DNA of 13,434 nt. It comes from Cyanobacteria bacterium UBA8803 (GTDB lineage Bacteria > Cyanobacteriota > Cyanobacteriia > Cyanobacteriales > Coleofasciculaceae). The stretch is from positions 12,900 to 26,333 of the forward strand of contig DNXU01000491.1 in the NCBI GenBank assembly GCA_003505715.1. Direction: 5' to 3'. Shown here one piece after another: positions 1 to 5,801 of this stretch. Position numbers and translations under genes: made by a program. The first letter of the stretch is position 1. Each line of letters starts with the position of its first letter. The notes beneath the pieces are model-generated. The model was given only the letters and a program-made list of their open reading frames with translations. It did no database searches and was not told the origin of the DNA.

Positions 1-17
1 CCTCATCCCTCATCCCT
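1..17. repeat. Heptamer repeat remnant (TCATCCC family)
   Basis: The window opens inside a short array of the heptamer CATCCCT (phases 4-10 and 11-17). The same heptamer builds the larger array at 1750-1837. It ends 13 nt before the first gene, so part of that gene's leader is repeat-derived. How far the array extends to the left cannot be seen. Confidence 0.6.
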
Positions 18-30
18 ATCTTAAATACCT

Positions 31-1200
31 ATGAAACGACGCTCCTTTCTAATAGGTGCAACTACTTTAACTCTGAGCCAATTGGCTTCGGGGTGTAACG
101 GTAAGCAGCAGATGTCTTTAAGCGTAAGGCTGTTGCAAGATTCAATTCCAGCTCAGCTGTTAGGTCAATTTCGGAAGGCATTAAAGCAACCTGTTACTCT
201 CAATTTTGAGCCAGAAAAACAGTTACAACAGTTATACCAGGATCTGAAAACTTGGAAGCAGCAAGCTCAAAAGAAAGATACCCCCAAACTGTTGCCTCTT
301 CCCTTCCTGGGACAGCAGAGGAGAGCAATTCCCAATTTGGTGACCTTAGGTGATTATTGGTTAGAAACAGCGATTCGGCAGGAACTGATACAACCTCTAG
401 CCATTGAAAAGTTAGCAGGATGGCAGCAGCTATCACCCCCTTGGCAAGCTTTAGTCCGGCGGAATCAAAAGGGGGAACCGGACAATTCTGGGCCAGTATG
501 GGGTGCGCCTTACCGCTGGGGTACTACCGTTATTGCCTATCGCCGCGATAAGTTTAAAGCATTGGGCTTTGCGCCTAAAGATTGGAGCGACTTGTGGCGT
601 CCTGAGTTGCGCGATCGCATTTCCCTACTAGATCAGCCGCGAGAAGTAATTGGCCTAACACTGAAAAAAATGGGGTTTTCCTATAACACTGAGGATTTGA
701 CCAAGGTGCCAGATCTAAAAAAAGAACTGCTGGCGCTGCATCAGCAGGCGAAATTTTACAGTTCCGATCGCTATTTGGAACCTCTGATTTTAGAAGATAC
801 TTGGCTAGCTGTGGGTTGGTCTACCGATATCCTGGCTCTACAGGAACAGGATCGCCAAATTGAGGCAGTGGTTCCCGACTCAGGAACTTCTCTCTGGGCA
901 GATTTATGGGTACAACCAGCTTCTAGAGTAGCGGAGCCTAACTCAGAATCTCTAGCTAAACAATGGATTGATTTCTGTTGGCAGCAGCAACCTGCTATTG
1001 ATATTTCTCTTGTGAGCAATGCAGTCTCACCCATACTAAATACTATGGCTTCAGCTAACTTACCTCAAGAGATCCAAAAGAACCCCTTGCTTTTGCCAGA
1101 TACCTCAGTTATCGAGAAAAGCGAATTTCTTAAACCATTGTCCACGAAAGCTATTGAGCAGTACCAAGCGCTATGGCAAGAAATCCGTAATGTTATTTAG
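31..1200 (+). CDS. PotD-like extracellular solute-binding lipoprotein
   Basis: This 389-residue protein resembles the periplasmic binding component of polyamine-type ABC importers. The N-terminus has a twin-arginine-like stretch (RRSFLIG, residues 3-9), a hydrophobic segment, and a lipobox-like end LASGC with Cys22 as the probable lipidation site. That suggests export and anchoring facing the periplasm, possibly by the Tat route. The middle carries family signatures: GAPYRWGTT (about residue 157), a DLWRPELRDRISLLDQPREVIG block (in two parts, about 195-215) as in spermidine/putrescine-binding proteins, and later GWSTDILAL. Length is normal for the family. No permease or ATPase gene is visible here, so it is either an orphan or its partners lie to the left. 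No Shine-Dalgarno sequence is evident before ATG 31. The ligand is an inference; other small organic cations or another ligand are possible. Confidence 0.8.
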   Translation: MKRRSFLIGATTLTLSQLASGCNGKQQMSLSVRLLQDSIPAQLLGQFRKALKQPVTLNFEPEKQLQQLYQDLKTWKQQAQKKDTPKLLPLPFLGQQRRAIPNLVTLGDYWLETAIRQELIQPLAIEKLAGWQQLSPPWQALVRRNQKGEPDNSGPVWGAPYRWGTTVIAYRRDKFKALGFAPKDWSDLWRPELRDRISLLDQPREVIGLTLKKMGFSYNTEDLTKVPDLKKELLALHQQAKFYSSDRYLEPLILEDTWLAVGWSTDILALQEQDRQIEAVVPDSGTSLWADLWVQPASRVAEPNSESLAKQWIDFCWQQQPAIDISLVSNAVSPILNTMASANLPQEIQKNPLLLPDTSVIEKSEFLKPLSTKAIEQYQALWQEIRNVI

Positions 1201-1202
1201 GG

Positions 1203-1230
1203 AATTGGTAATTGGTAATGGGGAATTCCA
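1203..1230. repeat. Short heptamer array (AATTGGT type)
   Basis: Four phased 7-mers (AATTGGT, AATTGGT, AATGGGG, AATTCCA) follow directly on the stop of the binding-protein gene and fill most of the 42-nt gap to the convergent gene. Same period, but a different unit from the other arrays in the window. Confidence 0.55.
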
Positions 1231-1247
1231 AGTCTCTATTCCCTATT
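1217..1247. terminator. Possible shared hairpin between convergent genes
   Basis: AATGGGGAAT (1217-1226) can pair with ATTCCCTATT (1238-1247) over 10 positions, nine of them Watson-Crick and one G-U on the plus transcript, with an 11-nt loop. It lies between the convergent stops at 1200 and 1243 and overlaps the stop of the minus-strand gene. There is no clear T-run on either side, so termination is only a guess. Confidence 0.3.
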
Positions 1248-1752
1248 GGCGACGTACTGGCAAACCATCCTGGCCTAAGGAATCAAAGATAAGCAATTCG
1301 CAATCTGGTTGAGCTTTACTGTAATTGCAGGTGTAAGTTGCCAGCATAGCTGCGCGGTCGTTGAAAACTCTGACATTATATTGATAATCTCTGCCAACAG
1401 TACCGAACCGATTCACAAAGCGGTATCGTTCCAAATAGTTAAGGAGAGTCCACGGTTGACGGTTAACAACCAGATCTACTCGCTTTTCGTCTTGATAGGC
1501 AATCCAGTTGGTTAAAAGTTTGCCTCCAAACTCATTAAACTGTTCTTCTGCCCACCAAAGGCTAGGGGTAGTAATTTGTGTCTGGGAAATGCTATTAGCT
1601 GTTATAACTCCTGGTCTTGGAGGTAAAGCATTCGGAGCGAGGAATTCTACCTCTAATGGGACTAAAGACGGTATAGGTGCTGAAGTGTGTGCGGATGCCA
1701 GTAGCGGACTCAAAACCACTAGAGAAAAAACAGCTATTACTTTAAGATTCAT
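1243..1752 (-). CDS. Small secreted/periplasmic protein, function unknown
   Basis: A 169-residue protein with a clear Sec-type signal peptide: Met-Asn-Leu-Lys, a hydrophobic core (about residues 5-17), and an ASA-H cleavage-like site near residue 21. A Pro-rich linker follows, then a compact domain from about residue 62 to the end. That domain is rich in aromatics (SLWWAEEQF, NWIAYQ, PWTLLNYLERYRFVNRFG, RDYQYNVRVF) and has two Cys near the C-terminus (CNYS..., DCELL) that could form a disulfide. I do not recognise a named family; the domain has the look of a conserved cyanobacterial hypothetical. It lies 99 nt downstream of the reductase on the same strand, and that spacer is a repeat array. 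ATG 1752 is preceded by purine-rich repeat DNA (GGAGG, GAGGG) able to act as a ribosome binding site. Confidence 0.7.
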   Translation of the reverse strand: MNLKVIAVFSLVVLSPLLASAHTSAPIPSLVPLEVEFLAPNALPPRPGVITANSISQTQITTPSLWWAEEQFNEFGGKLLTNWIAYQDEKRVDLVVNRQPWTLLNYLERYRFVNRFGTVGRDYQYNVRVFNDRAAMLATYTCNYSKAQPDCELLIFDSLGQDGLPVRRQ

Positions 1753-1837
1753 CCCTCATCCCTCCTCCCTCATCCTTTTAATCCATCCCTCCTCCCTCAT
1801 CCTTTCAATCCATCCCTCCTCCCTCATCCTTTGAGTG
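1750..1837. repeat. Higher-order 27-nt tandem repeat built from heptamers
   Basis: Three tandem 27-nt units (1757-1783, 1784-1810, 1811-1837) each consist of CATCCCT, CCTCCCT, CATCCTT plus a 6-nt tail (TTAATC, TCAATC, TGAGTG). One more CATCCCT at 1750-1756 precedes them. The three 21-nt cores are identical; only the tails differ. The array fills most of the gap between the reductase stop and the small secreted gene, and its first heptamer contains that gene's start codon. Identity between units is too high for old decay. No spacers of variable sequence are present, so it is not a CRISPR. Confidence 0.85.
1756..1827 (-). CDS. Repeat-encoded upstream ORF (possible leader peptide)
   Basis: Because the 27-nt unit is a multiple of three, the minus strand of the array stays open. 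It runs from ATG at 1827-1825 and encodes repeats of the nonapeptide MREEGWI(E/K)R, 23 residues in all, ending at TGA 1758-1756. That stop is in frame with, and only 3 nt (GGG) before, the start codon of the downstream secreted-protein gene. Each unit also carries GGGAGGAGGG before the next ATG, so initiation signals recur. Translation is unproven. It may simply be a by-product of the repeat. Confidence 0.25.
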   Translation of the reverse strand: MREEGWIERMREEGWIKRMREEG

Positions 1838-1851
1838 ACTTGGCAGATTTA

Positions 1852-2988
1852 TCATTGTTCCCTCCAAAGGCGACGCTGAGGCGATCCATTAAGACGCTGG
1901 TGAGCATCCTGAAGTAATGCGGGAATGTCCAGTTTTTCAGGACAGCGAGGCAGACAGTCCCCACAACTGGTGCATCTATTGCCTTTAACTCCAGGGAACC
2001 AATGTCCGGCATTTTCAAACATGCCATAGCGGTATTGGCTGTAGTCAGTCATGCCGTAAGCCACTGCTAAATTTCTCAGGCGCAAGACTTCTGGAATGTG
2101 GATGTTTTCCGGACAGGGAAGGCATTGGTAACATTGACTGCAACGGTCAGTCCCCAAGGCATCTCGTCCTCGATCATCGAGCTGCTGAAGTATTTCTATC
2201 TCTAAAGAAGTTAAGGGTTCATCTCGATCGGCAACCGCCAAAGGTGCTGTCAGCTCTGTGGGGTTAGCAGGTCCGATACTCAGAGTGGTAATGCGGCGAT
2301 CGCTCAACAAAAACCGATAGTTTAATTCTAGGGGAGAGAAGGGATAGCACAGCTCCTCTAGTTGAGGCGGTGGAGTATAAAGTCGCCCGCCCTTGTCAGC
2401 CGGAGAGATAATAAAGATGCCCATATCTTTAGCATGAGCTAAATCCACTGCTGCGGCATTGCGCTGGAAGAAATAATAATAATGCAGGTTGACAAATTCA
2501 AATAAATCGGTATTTATGGCCGCCAACATCACCTCTAGTGGAGCATGAGTGGAGAAACCCAAGTGTCTGATACGTCTCTCTCGCAAAGCCTCTTGGATCG
2601 CCTGCATACAACCCCTAGGAGACTCAATCCACAAGAGATGCTCCCAGGTATTTAGGCCATGAATTGCCAAACAATCCAAATAGTCTAGTTGCAGGCGATT
2701 TAAGGATTCCTCTATCCACCGATGCATCACATCAGCATCTGGTGTTGGCGGTAGCTTAGTGGTGATGCATAGCTGCTCTCGCGGCACCGACAATTCGTCG
2801 TTCAGAATGTGACCCAGATACTGCTCACTCTTACCATAACCCTTGGCAGTTTCCAGGTGATTAATCCCTCTCGCTATTGCTTGCTGTACAGTCTTTTGCG
2901 CGTCTGCAAAGGAGGTTAAAAAGCGCATGGTTCCCAGGGAAAACACTGAAAGCAGCAGGTTAGTTTTCCCAAAGCGTCGGTAACGCAT
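1852..2988 (-). CDS. Aldo/keto reductase with C-terminal ferredoxin-like [4Fe-4S] domain
   Basis: A 378-residue oxidoreductase. Residues 1-250 form the aldo/keto reductase barrel, starting with RRFGKTNLLLSVFSLGTM. The catalytic tetrad can be placed at E46 (in NHLETAKGYG), Y51, K78 (TTKLPP) and H110 (LAIHG). The first is Asp in most aldo/keto reductases and is Glu here. Residues 283-292 carry CxxCxxCxxCP and residues 339-349 CxxCxxCxxxCP, enough ligands for two [4Fe-4S] clusters. The protein probably links an NAD(P)H-dependent reduction to electron transfer in the cytoplasm; the substrate is unknown. No Shine-Dalgarno sequence precedes ATG 2988; the upstream sequence is an A/C-rich heptamer array. 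The next gene upstream on the strand ends 105 nt away. Confidence 0.88.
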   Translation of the reverse strand: MRYRRFGKTNLLLSVFSLGTMRFLTSFADAQKTVQQAIARGINHLETAKGYGKSEQYLGHILNDELSVPREQLCITTKLPPTPDADVMHRWIEESLNRLQLDYLDCLAIHGLNTWEHLLWIESPRGCMQAIQEALRERRIRHLGFSTHAPLEVMLAAINTDLFEFVNLHYYYFFQRNAAAVDLAHAKDMGIFIISPADKGGRLYTPPPQLEELCYPFSPLELNYRFLLSDRRITTLSIGPANPTELTAPLAVADRDEPLTSLEIEILQQLDDRGRDALGTDRCSQCYQCLPCPENIHIPEVLRLRNLAVAYGMTDYSQYRYGMFENAGHWFPGVKGNRCTSCGDCLPRCPEKLDIPALLQDAHQRLNGSPQRRLWREQ

Positions 2989-2990
2989 TT

Positions 2991-3039
2991 TTTGTTGTTT
3001 GTTGTTGGTTGTTTGTTATTGGTTATTTGTGGTTGGTAG
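2991..3039. repeat. Heptamer array forming the reductase 5' leader
   Basis: Seven in-phase 7-mers on the plus strand: TTTGTTG, TTTGTTG, TTGGTTG, TTTGTTA, TTGGTTA, TTTGTGG, TTGGTAG. They begin 2 nt outside the reductase start codon. In the mRNA (minus strand) this reads as CAACAAA-like repeats without G-rich stretches, so it would be a largely unstructured leader lacking a Shine-Dalgarno sequence. Confidence 0.8.
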
Positions 3040-3040
3040 T

Positions 3041-3085
3041 CCAGTTATATCTGGGTGAGAATTAATAACCAACGACCAATAACTA
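3041..3085. repeat. Inverted partner of the heptamer array plus small hairpin
   Basis: CCAG-TTATAT-CTGG (3041-3054) is a small hairpin. It is followed at 3065-3085 by three 7-mers of the opposite orientation (ATAACCA, ACGACCA, ATAACTA). These can pair with parts of the 2991-3039 array. The whole unit lies between the nuclease-family stop (3094) and the reductase start (2988), so it could attenuate read-through on the minus strand. Confidence 0.45.
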
Positions 3086-3093
3086 AGAATTAA

Positions 3094-3600
3094 TTAACCG
3101 TCGCCACCTGCTTTAAATCCCCGATGCTGGGCAAAATCTTCGGGGCGAAGTTTGGAAATAAATTCGCGGAAAGCTCGCCGTTCTTCTTCATCGGCATCTC
3201 GATCTACGGGTATGGAGGCATCGGCAACGACTTCTTCCATAACCCAGATTGGACTACCAGTACGCAGGGCGATCGCGATCGCATCACTGGGTCGAGCATC
3301 AATTTCTTTCTTGACCTCACCCTGACTGACGCACAGGATAGCATAAAATGTATTATCTTGAAGCGCATGAATAATGATGCGTTCCAGAGCCATGTCCCAG
3401 CTTTCCAGCAGATTAACAAACAGATCGTGGGTCAGAGGTCGGGGTGGTTTTTGTCTTTCCAAAGCGCTGATAATTGCCTTTGCCTGATCCTGACCAATAT
3501 AAATGGGTAGGGCACGTCGATCTGAAGCATCTTTAAGTAGCACAATTGGGCTGCGCGAGACAGCGTCTAATGCAATTCCAGCAACTCTCATTTCAATCAT
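3094..3600 (-). CDS. Bifunctional nuclease family protein (DUF151-type)
   Basis: A 168-residue protein matching the bifunctional nuclease (DNase/RNase) family along its whole length. Visible signatures are MRVAGIALDAVSRSPIVLL at the N-terminus, RRALPIYIGQDQA (about 29-41), RPLTHDL (about 54-60), FYAIL (about 86) and EIDARPSDAIAIALR (about 99-113). An acidic linker and the C-terminal block FREFISKLRPEDF follow. Some plant and bacterial members have reported nuclease activity; the role in cyanobacteria is not settled. ATG 3600 is chosen because AGAGG lies 8 nt upstream. The protein could also start at the Met three codons downstream. It is divergent from the riboflavin synthase gene across a 548-bp spacer. 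Confidence 0.88.
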   Translation of the reverse strand: MIEMRVAGIALDAVSRSPIVLLKDASDRRALPIYIGQDQAKAIISALERQKPPRPLTHDLFVNLLESWDMALERIIIHALQDNTFYAILCVSQGEVKKEIDARPSDAIAIALRTGSPIWVMEEVVADASIPVDRDADEEERRAFREFISKLRPEDFAQHRGFKAGGDG

Positions 3601-3752
3601 CAGCTTAGCCTCTAGAATACGATAGGCATTGAGGGCATCAGAGCGAAGCCGTCAAGTTGTACTGGACGGATGTGGACTCAAACAAAAATCCAGAACTTTT
3701 TTTCATCGCTTCACTGCTTAACCTCAAAATCAGCCCCTAGTAACCCTTGGGT

Positions 3753-3777
3753 GGAGATCGACAATATTGTCTTCTCC
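3753..3777. promoter_or_regulatory. Palindrome with extended stem
   Basis: The perfect 12-bp palindrome GACAATATTGTC (3760-3771) is flanked by GGAGA (3753-3757) and TCTCC (3773-3777), extending the symmetry with small bulges. It could be a dimeric regulator site or an RNA hairpin. No known binding consensus is claimed. Confidence 0.35.
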
Positions 3778-3783
3778 AAGTAT

Positions 3784-3813
3784 GCCCCAGCCTGAGGATC
3801 TTTATTCTGGGGC
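3784..3813. promoter_or_regulatory. Inverted repeat GCCCCAG...CTGGGGC
   Basis: A perfect 7-bp GC-rich stem (3784-3790 with 3807-3813) closes a 16-nt loop. No T-run follows on either strand, which argues against an intrinsic terminator. It could belong to a structured transcript or be an operator. Confidence 0.3.
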
Positions 3814-3970
3814 TTCATGAAAAAAACACATAAGTTCTCCCTCCACACCCCCCTAGGGGTATGGACGTTAGTTTACCCTGAAAGTCGCATTACAGTGCTA
3901 TCTCTCCCTTGTGTAAAAGCACCTGGGATCGGTGTGCGCACGATGTTGAGCGAGCCGTTAAGACGGTTGA

Positions 3971-3998
3971 TTGGGAACTTTTAGTTTACTCTTATTGT
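3971..3998 (+). promoter_or_regulatory. Weak sigma70-like promoter candidate for riboflavin synthase
   Basis: TTGGGA (3971-3976), a 16-nt spacer, then TATTGT (3993-3998). Both hexamers are imperfect. It would give a leader of about 145 nt before GTG 4149. This is a guess from spacing only. Confidence 0.22.
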
Positions 3999-4012
3999 AG
4001 TTTGAACTACCA

Positions 4013-4035
4013 AGACTAAGCTAGCGCTATAGTCT
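4013..4035. promoter_or_regulatory. Hairpin in the riboflavin synthase upstream region
   Basis: AGACTA-AGC (4013-4021) pairs with GCT-a-TAGTCT (4026-4035) around a TAGC loop, giving a nine-pair stem with one bulge. It lies about 114 nt before the start codon. There is no resemblance to the FMN riboswitch core. Confidence 0.3.
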
Positions 4036-4148
4036 GGGAGTTGACCAAAGTGGTATAAGTCTTAATCCAACCAGTCAGTAGGGCCTTTACTCAAGACATC
4101 ATTAGCCTTAGTCCCATTTTAACCAACCGCAAGAGAAGTATAACTATC

Positions 4149-4838
4149 GTGTTTACAGGATTAATTCAAGCCCTGGGAACAATTCAGCCATTAGGAGGCG
4201 ATCGCTTCGAGATATCTTGTAGTGGTGATACCTCACAGACGATCCTCAGGGATTTAGCGATCGGTGACAGTGTTGCTGTGGATGGCATTTGTTTGACTGT
4301 AGAGGAGATTCTCTTCCAAGGCTTTGTAGCCACAGCGTCTGATGAAACCCTAGACCGTACCACTTTAGGAGAACAGCAAAAGGCAGCTGGCTATGTTAAT
4401 TTGGAAACTTCTTTACGGGTTGGCAGTAAAATTGGGGGACATTTTGTCACAGGTCACATCGATGGTATTGGCAGCTTGCAGGAATCGGTAGAAACACCCA
4501 ACTCTTGGCAACTGTGCTTTAAAGCAGCAGAACCCTTCAGTAATTTGTGGCAACGTCAGATAGCTCCCTATTTAGTCCCCAAGGGTAGCATTGCCGTAAA
4601 TGGGGTAAGTTTAACAATCGCCGATTGCGATTCCCAAGGCCACTGGTTTAAAGTAGCAGTGATTCCTCATAGCTATGCCCAAACTAACCTGAGCCATTTA
4701 AAGACTGGTAGCTGGGTTAATTTAGAGAGCGATATCTTAGGCAAGTATGTTGAGAAGCTGCTAAGCCACCGCGTAGCAGGCGTTGCCCCCCTAGATGATA
4801 TTTCACCCGAATTTCTAGCAGAACATGGATATTTGTAA
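4149..4838 (+). CDS. ribE: Riboflavin synthase, alpha subunit
   Basis: This enzyme dismutates two 6,7-dimethyl-8-ribityllumazine molecules to riboflavin, the last step of vitamin B2 synthesis, in the cytoplasm as a homotrimer. The 229 residues contain the two tandem lumazine-binding repeats. Repeat one runs from MFTGLIQALG through VDGICLTVEE to about residue 95. Repeat two starts near GGHFVTGHIDGIG (about 98-110) and includes PKGSIAVNGVSLTI and VIPHSYAQTNL. The start is GTG 4149, fixed by the near-invariant MFTGLI opening. It is slightly longer than the usual 200-215 residues because of a C-terminal tail after VEKLL. AAGAGAAG lies about 10-17 nt upstream as a weak ribosome site. No other rib gene is nearby, which fits dispersed riboflavin genes in cyanobacteria. 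Confidence 0.95.
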   Translation: MFTGLIQALGTIQPLGGDRFEISCSGDTSQTILRDLAIGDSVAVDGICLTVEEILFQGFVATASDETLDRTTLGEQQKAAGYVNLETSLRVGSKIGGHFVTGHIDGIGSLQESVETPNSWQLCFKAAEPFSNLWQRQIAPYLVPKGSIAVNGVSLTIADCDSQGHWFKVAVIPHSYAQTNLSHLKTGSWVNLESDILGKYVEKLLSHRVAGVAPLDDISPEFLAEHGYL

Positions 4839-4842
4839 TTAG

Positions 4843-4996
4843 TTGCTGGTTGTTGGTTGTTGGTTGTTGGTTGTTGGTTGTTGGTTGTTAGTTGTTAGTT
4901 GTTGGTTGTTAGTTATTAGATCACAACAAATTACAAACCACAAACAACAAATAACAAACAACCAACAACAAATAACAAACAACTAACAACAAACAA
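4843..4996. repeat. Paired, inverted heptamer arrays filling a convergent gap
   Basis: Left arm: eleven phased 7-mers at 4843-4919 (TTGCTGG, five TTGTTGG, two TTGTTAG, TTGTTGG, TTGTTAG, TTATTAG). Right arm: ten phased 7-mers at 4927-4996 of complementary type (CAAATTA, CAAACCA, CAAACAA, CAAATAA, CAAACAA, CCAACAA, CAAATAA, CAAACAA, CTAACAA, CAAACAA). Seven nt (ATCACAA) separate them. The arms can fold into a very long, imperfect stem in either transcript. The arrays reach from 4 nt after the riboflavin synthase stop exactly to the stop codon of the TPR gene. The pair may act as a bidirectional terminator. The unit type matches cyanobacterial heptanucleotide STRR repeats. Confidence 0.85.
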
Positions 4997-5467
4997 CTAA
5001 GCACCCACAAAATCTGCATATACCCATTTTTTAAATATTTGCAGTAGTTTTTGCCATCTTGATGGGCGCTTAGTTCCTAAAGCTTGGTTATAGCTAGCAT
5101 AGGCTTGTTTGTAGCGGCCTAGGTGATGTAAAGCAACTCCTCGGAAGAGTGCGGCAGTTTGGTCATGGGGTTGAAGAGTCAACGCTTGTTCAAAACTAGC
5201 AAGGGCTTCCTCGTACCGATCGAGATGGGTGAACAGACCCCCTCGATAGATCCAGGCTTGGTGGTTGTCAGATTTAATTGATAAAGCGCGATCGAGGGTA
5301 GCCAGTGCTTCTTGGTAATTGCCTGAGTTTGCCAATATCTGACTCTGAGTGTAATAAGCTTTATAGTCGTTAACGCGATCGCTCATTTTCGGAAACTCCA
5401 ACCAACTCTGTTGATAGTTCTCAGTATCGTAGCCTGATGTTTGCGATCGTGTATACTCAAAAGCCAA
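4997..5467 (-). CDS. Small TPR-repeat protein
   Basis: A soluble protein of three consecutive tetratricopeptide repeats, a protein-protein interaction scaffold. They cover about NDYKAYYTQSQILANSGNYQ-EALATLDRAL, then HQAWIYRGGLFTHLDRYEEA-LASFEQALTLQP, then TAALFRGVALHHLGRYKQAY-ASYNQAL. A short basic, aromatic tail follows. Maximal length is 156 residues from a TTG at 5467. I favour ATG 5386 (MSDRVNDYK, 129 residues) because GGAG lies 9 nt upstream (5396-5399) and the first 27 residues of the long form carry no TPR signature. Partners and role are unknown. It is convergent with riboflavin synthase and divergent from the carotenoid oxygenase gene. Its stop codon is contiguous with the heptamer array. 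Confidence 0.82.
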   Translation of the reverse strand: MAFEYTRSQTSGYDTENYQQSWLEFPKMSDRVNDYKAYYTQSQILANSGNYQEALATLDRALSIKSDNHQAWIYRGGLFTHLDRYEEALASFEQALTLQPHDQTAALFRGVALHHLGRYKQAYASYNQALGTKRPSRWQKLLQIFKKWVYADFVGA

Positions 5468-5649
5468 TTTTTGTATAACTTCTGTTTGATAATCCCTGGT
5501 CTTGTATACACAACGTTTTCAGGTATGCCGACGGCACTGCTGAATATTAGCGGTCAACATGAAGAGATAATTCTCAAACCTATCAGTGGTTTTTCCACAA
5601 CTTCCTAGTTATGATGGGCTTGATGCCGATTAATCTACTTTTTGATTGA

Positions 5650-5678
5650 TTGACAAAATTGTAATTTTATGGTATAGA
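5650..5678 (+). promoter_or_regulatory. Near-consensus sigma70 promoter with extended -10
   Basis: TTGACA (5650-5655, perfect -35), a 17-nt spacer, and TATAGA (5673-5678, 5 of 6 to TATAAT including its first four bases), preceded by TGG as an extended -10 element. The likely start of transcription is near 5685, giving a leader of about 125 nt before the carotenoid oxygenase gene. It is the best promoter I see in the window. Confidence 0.7.
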
Positions 5679-5686
5679 ATGAATTT

Positions 5687-5777
5687 GTGCTAAAGCACTT
5701 ACTGTTGTTGAATGGTGGGGCAAACTGTGTCCTGCTGCTGCCAGGAACAGACCCAGCGTAGAAATTTGTAGAAATTT
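5687..5777 (+). promoter_or_regulatory. Leader with small hairpins and a 10-nt direct repeat
   Basis: Just after the predicted start site, GTGC-TAAA-GCAC (5687-5698) forms a short stem. TCCTG-CTGCTGC-CAGGA (5730-5746) forms a second. GTAGAAATTT occurs twice head to tail at 5758-5767 and 5768-5777. These could affect translation or mRNA stability. No known riboswitch class is recognised. Confidence 0.3.
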
Positions 5778-5796
5778 TAAGTAGGTCAATTGCAAT

Positions 5797-5801
5797 AGGA
5801 G
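5797..5801 (+). promoter_or_regulatory. Shine-Dalgarno site AGGAG
   Basis: AGGAG lies 7 nt before ATG 5809 and fixes the start of the carotenoid oxygenase gene. Confidence 0.75.

Larger units (their letters stand above)
3601..4148. other. Long divergent spacer with several inverted repeats, no gene seen
   Basis: This 548-bp stretch separates the nuclease-family gene (minus) from riboflavin synthase (plus). I find no convincing ORF, tRNA or known riboswitch. It holds a weak promoter candidate for the plus strand and several inverted repeats, listed separately. Both genes probably take their promoters from here. Confidence 0.6.

Noticed and set aside
1508..1834. Plus-strand ORF of 108 codons ending in HPSSLIL repeats
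   Set aside because: It lies antisense to the secreted-protein gene and the repeat array; its C-terminus is just translated repeat.
1757..1837. Tandem 27-nt repeats as a CRISPR array
   Set aside because: Units are head to tail with no unique spacers, and each is built of heptamers; no cas genes are nearby.
3124..3510. Plus-strand ORF of 128 codons
   Set aside because: It is antisense to the bifunctional-nuclease-family gene, whose motifs are clear; it has no ribosome site or recognisable domain.
3784..3813. Intrinsic terminator
   Set aside because: The stem is good but no T-run follows on either strand, and no gene ends here.
3830..3862. Yfr1-type small RNA (CTCCCTCCACACC resembles its C-rich motif)
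   Set aside because: The match to the conserved motif is inexact and the expected flanking stem-loops are not clear.
3601..4148. FMN riboswitch before riboflavin synthase
   Set aside because: I could not find the conserved FMN aptamer core sequences anywhere in the spacer.
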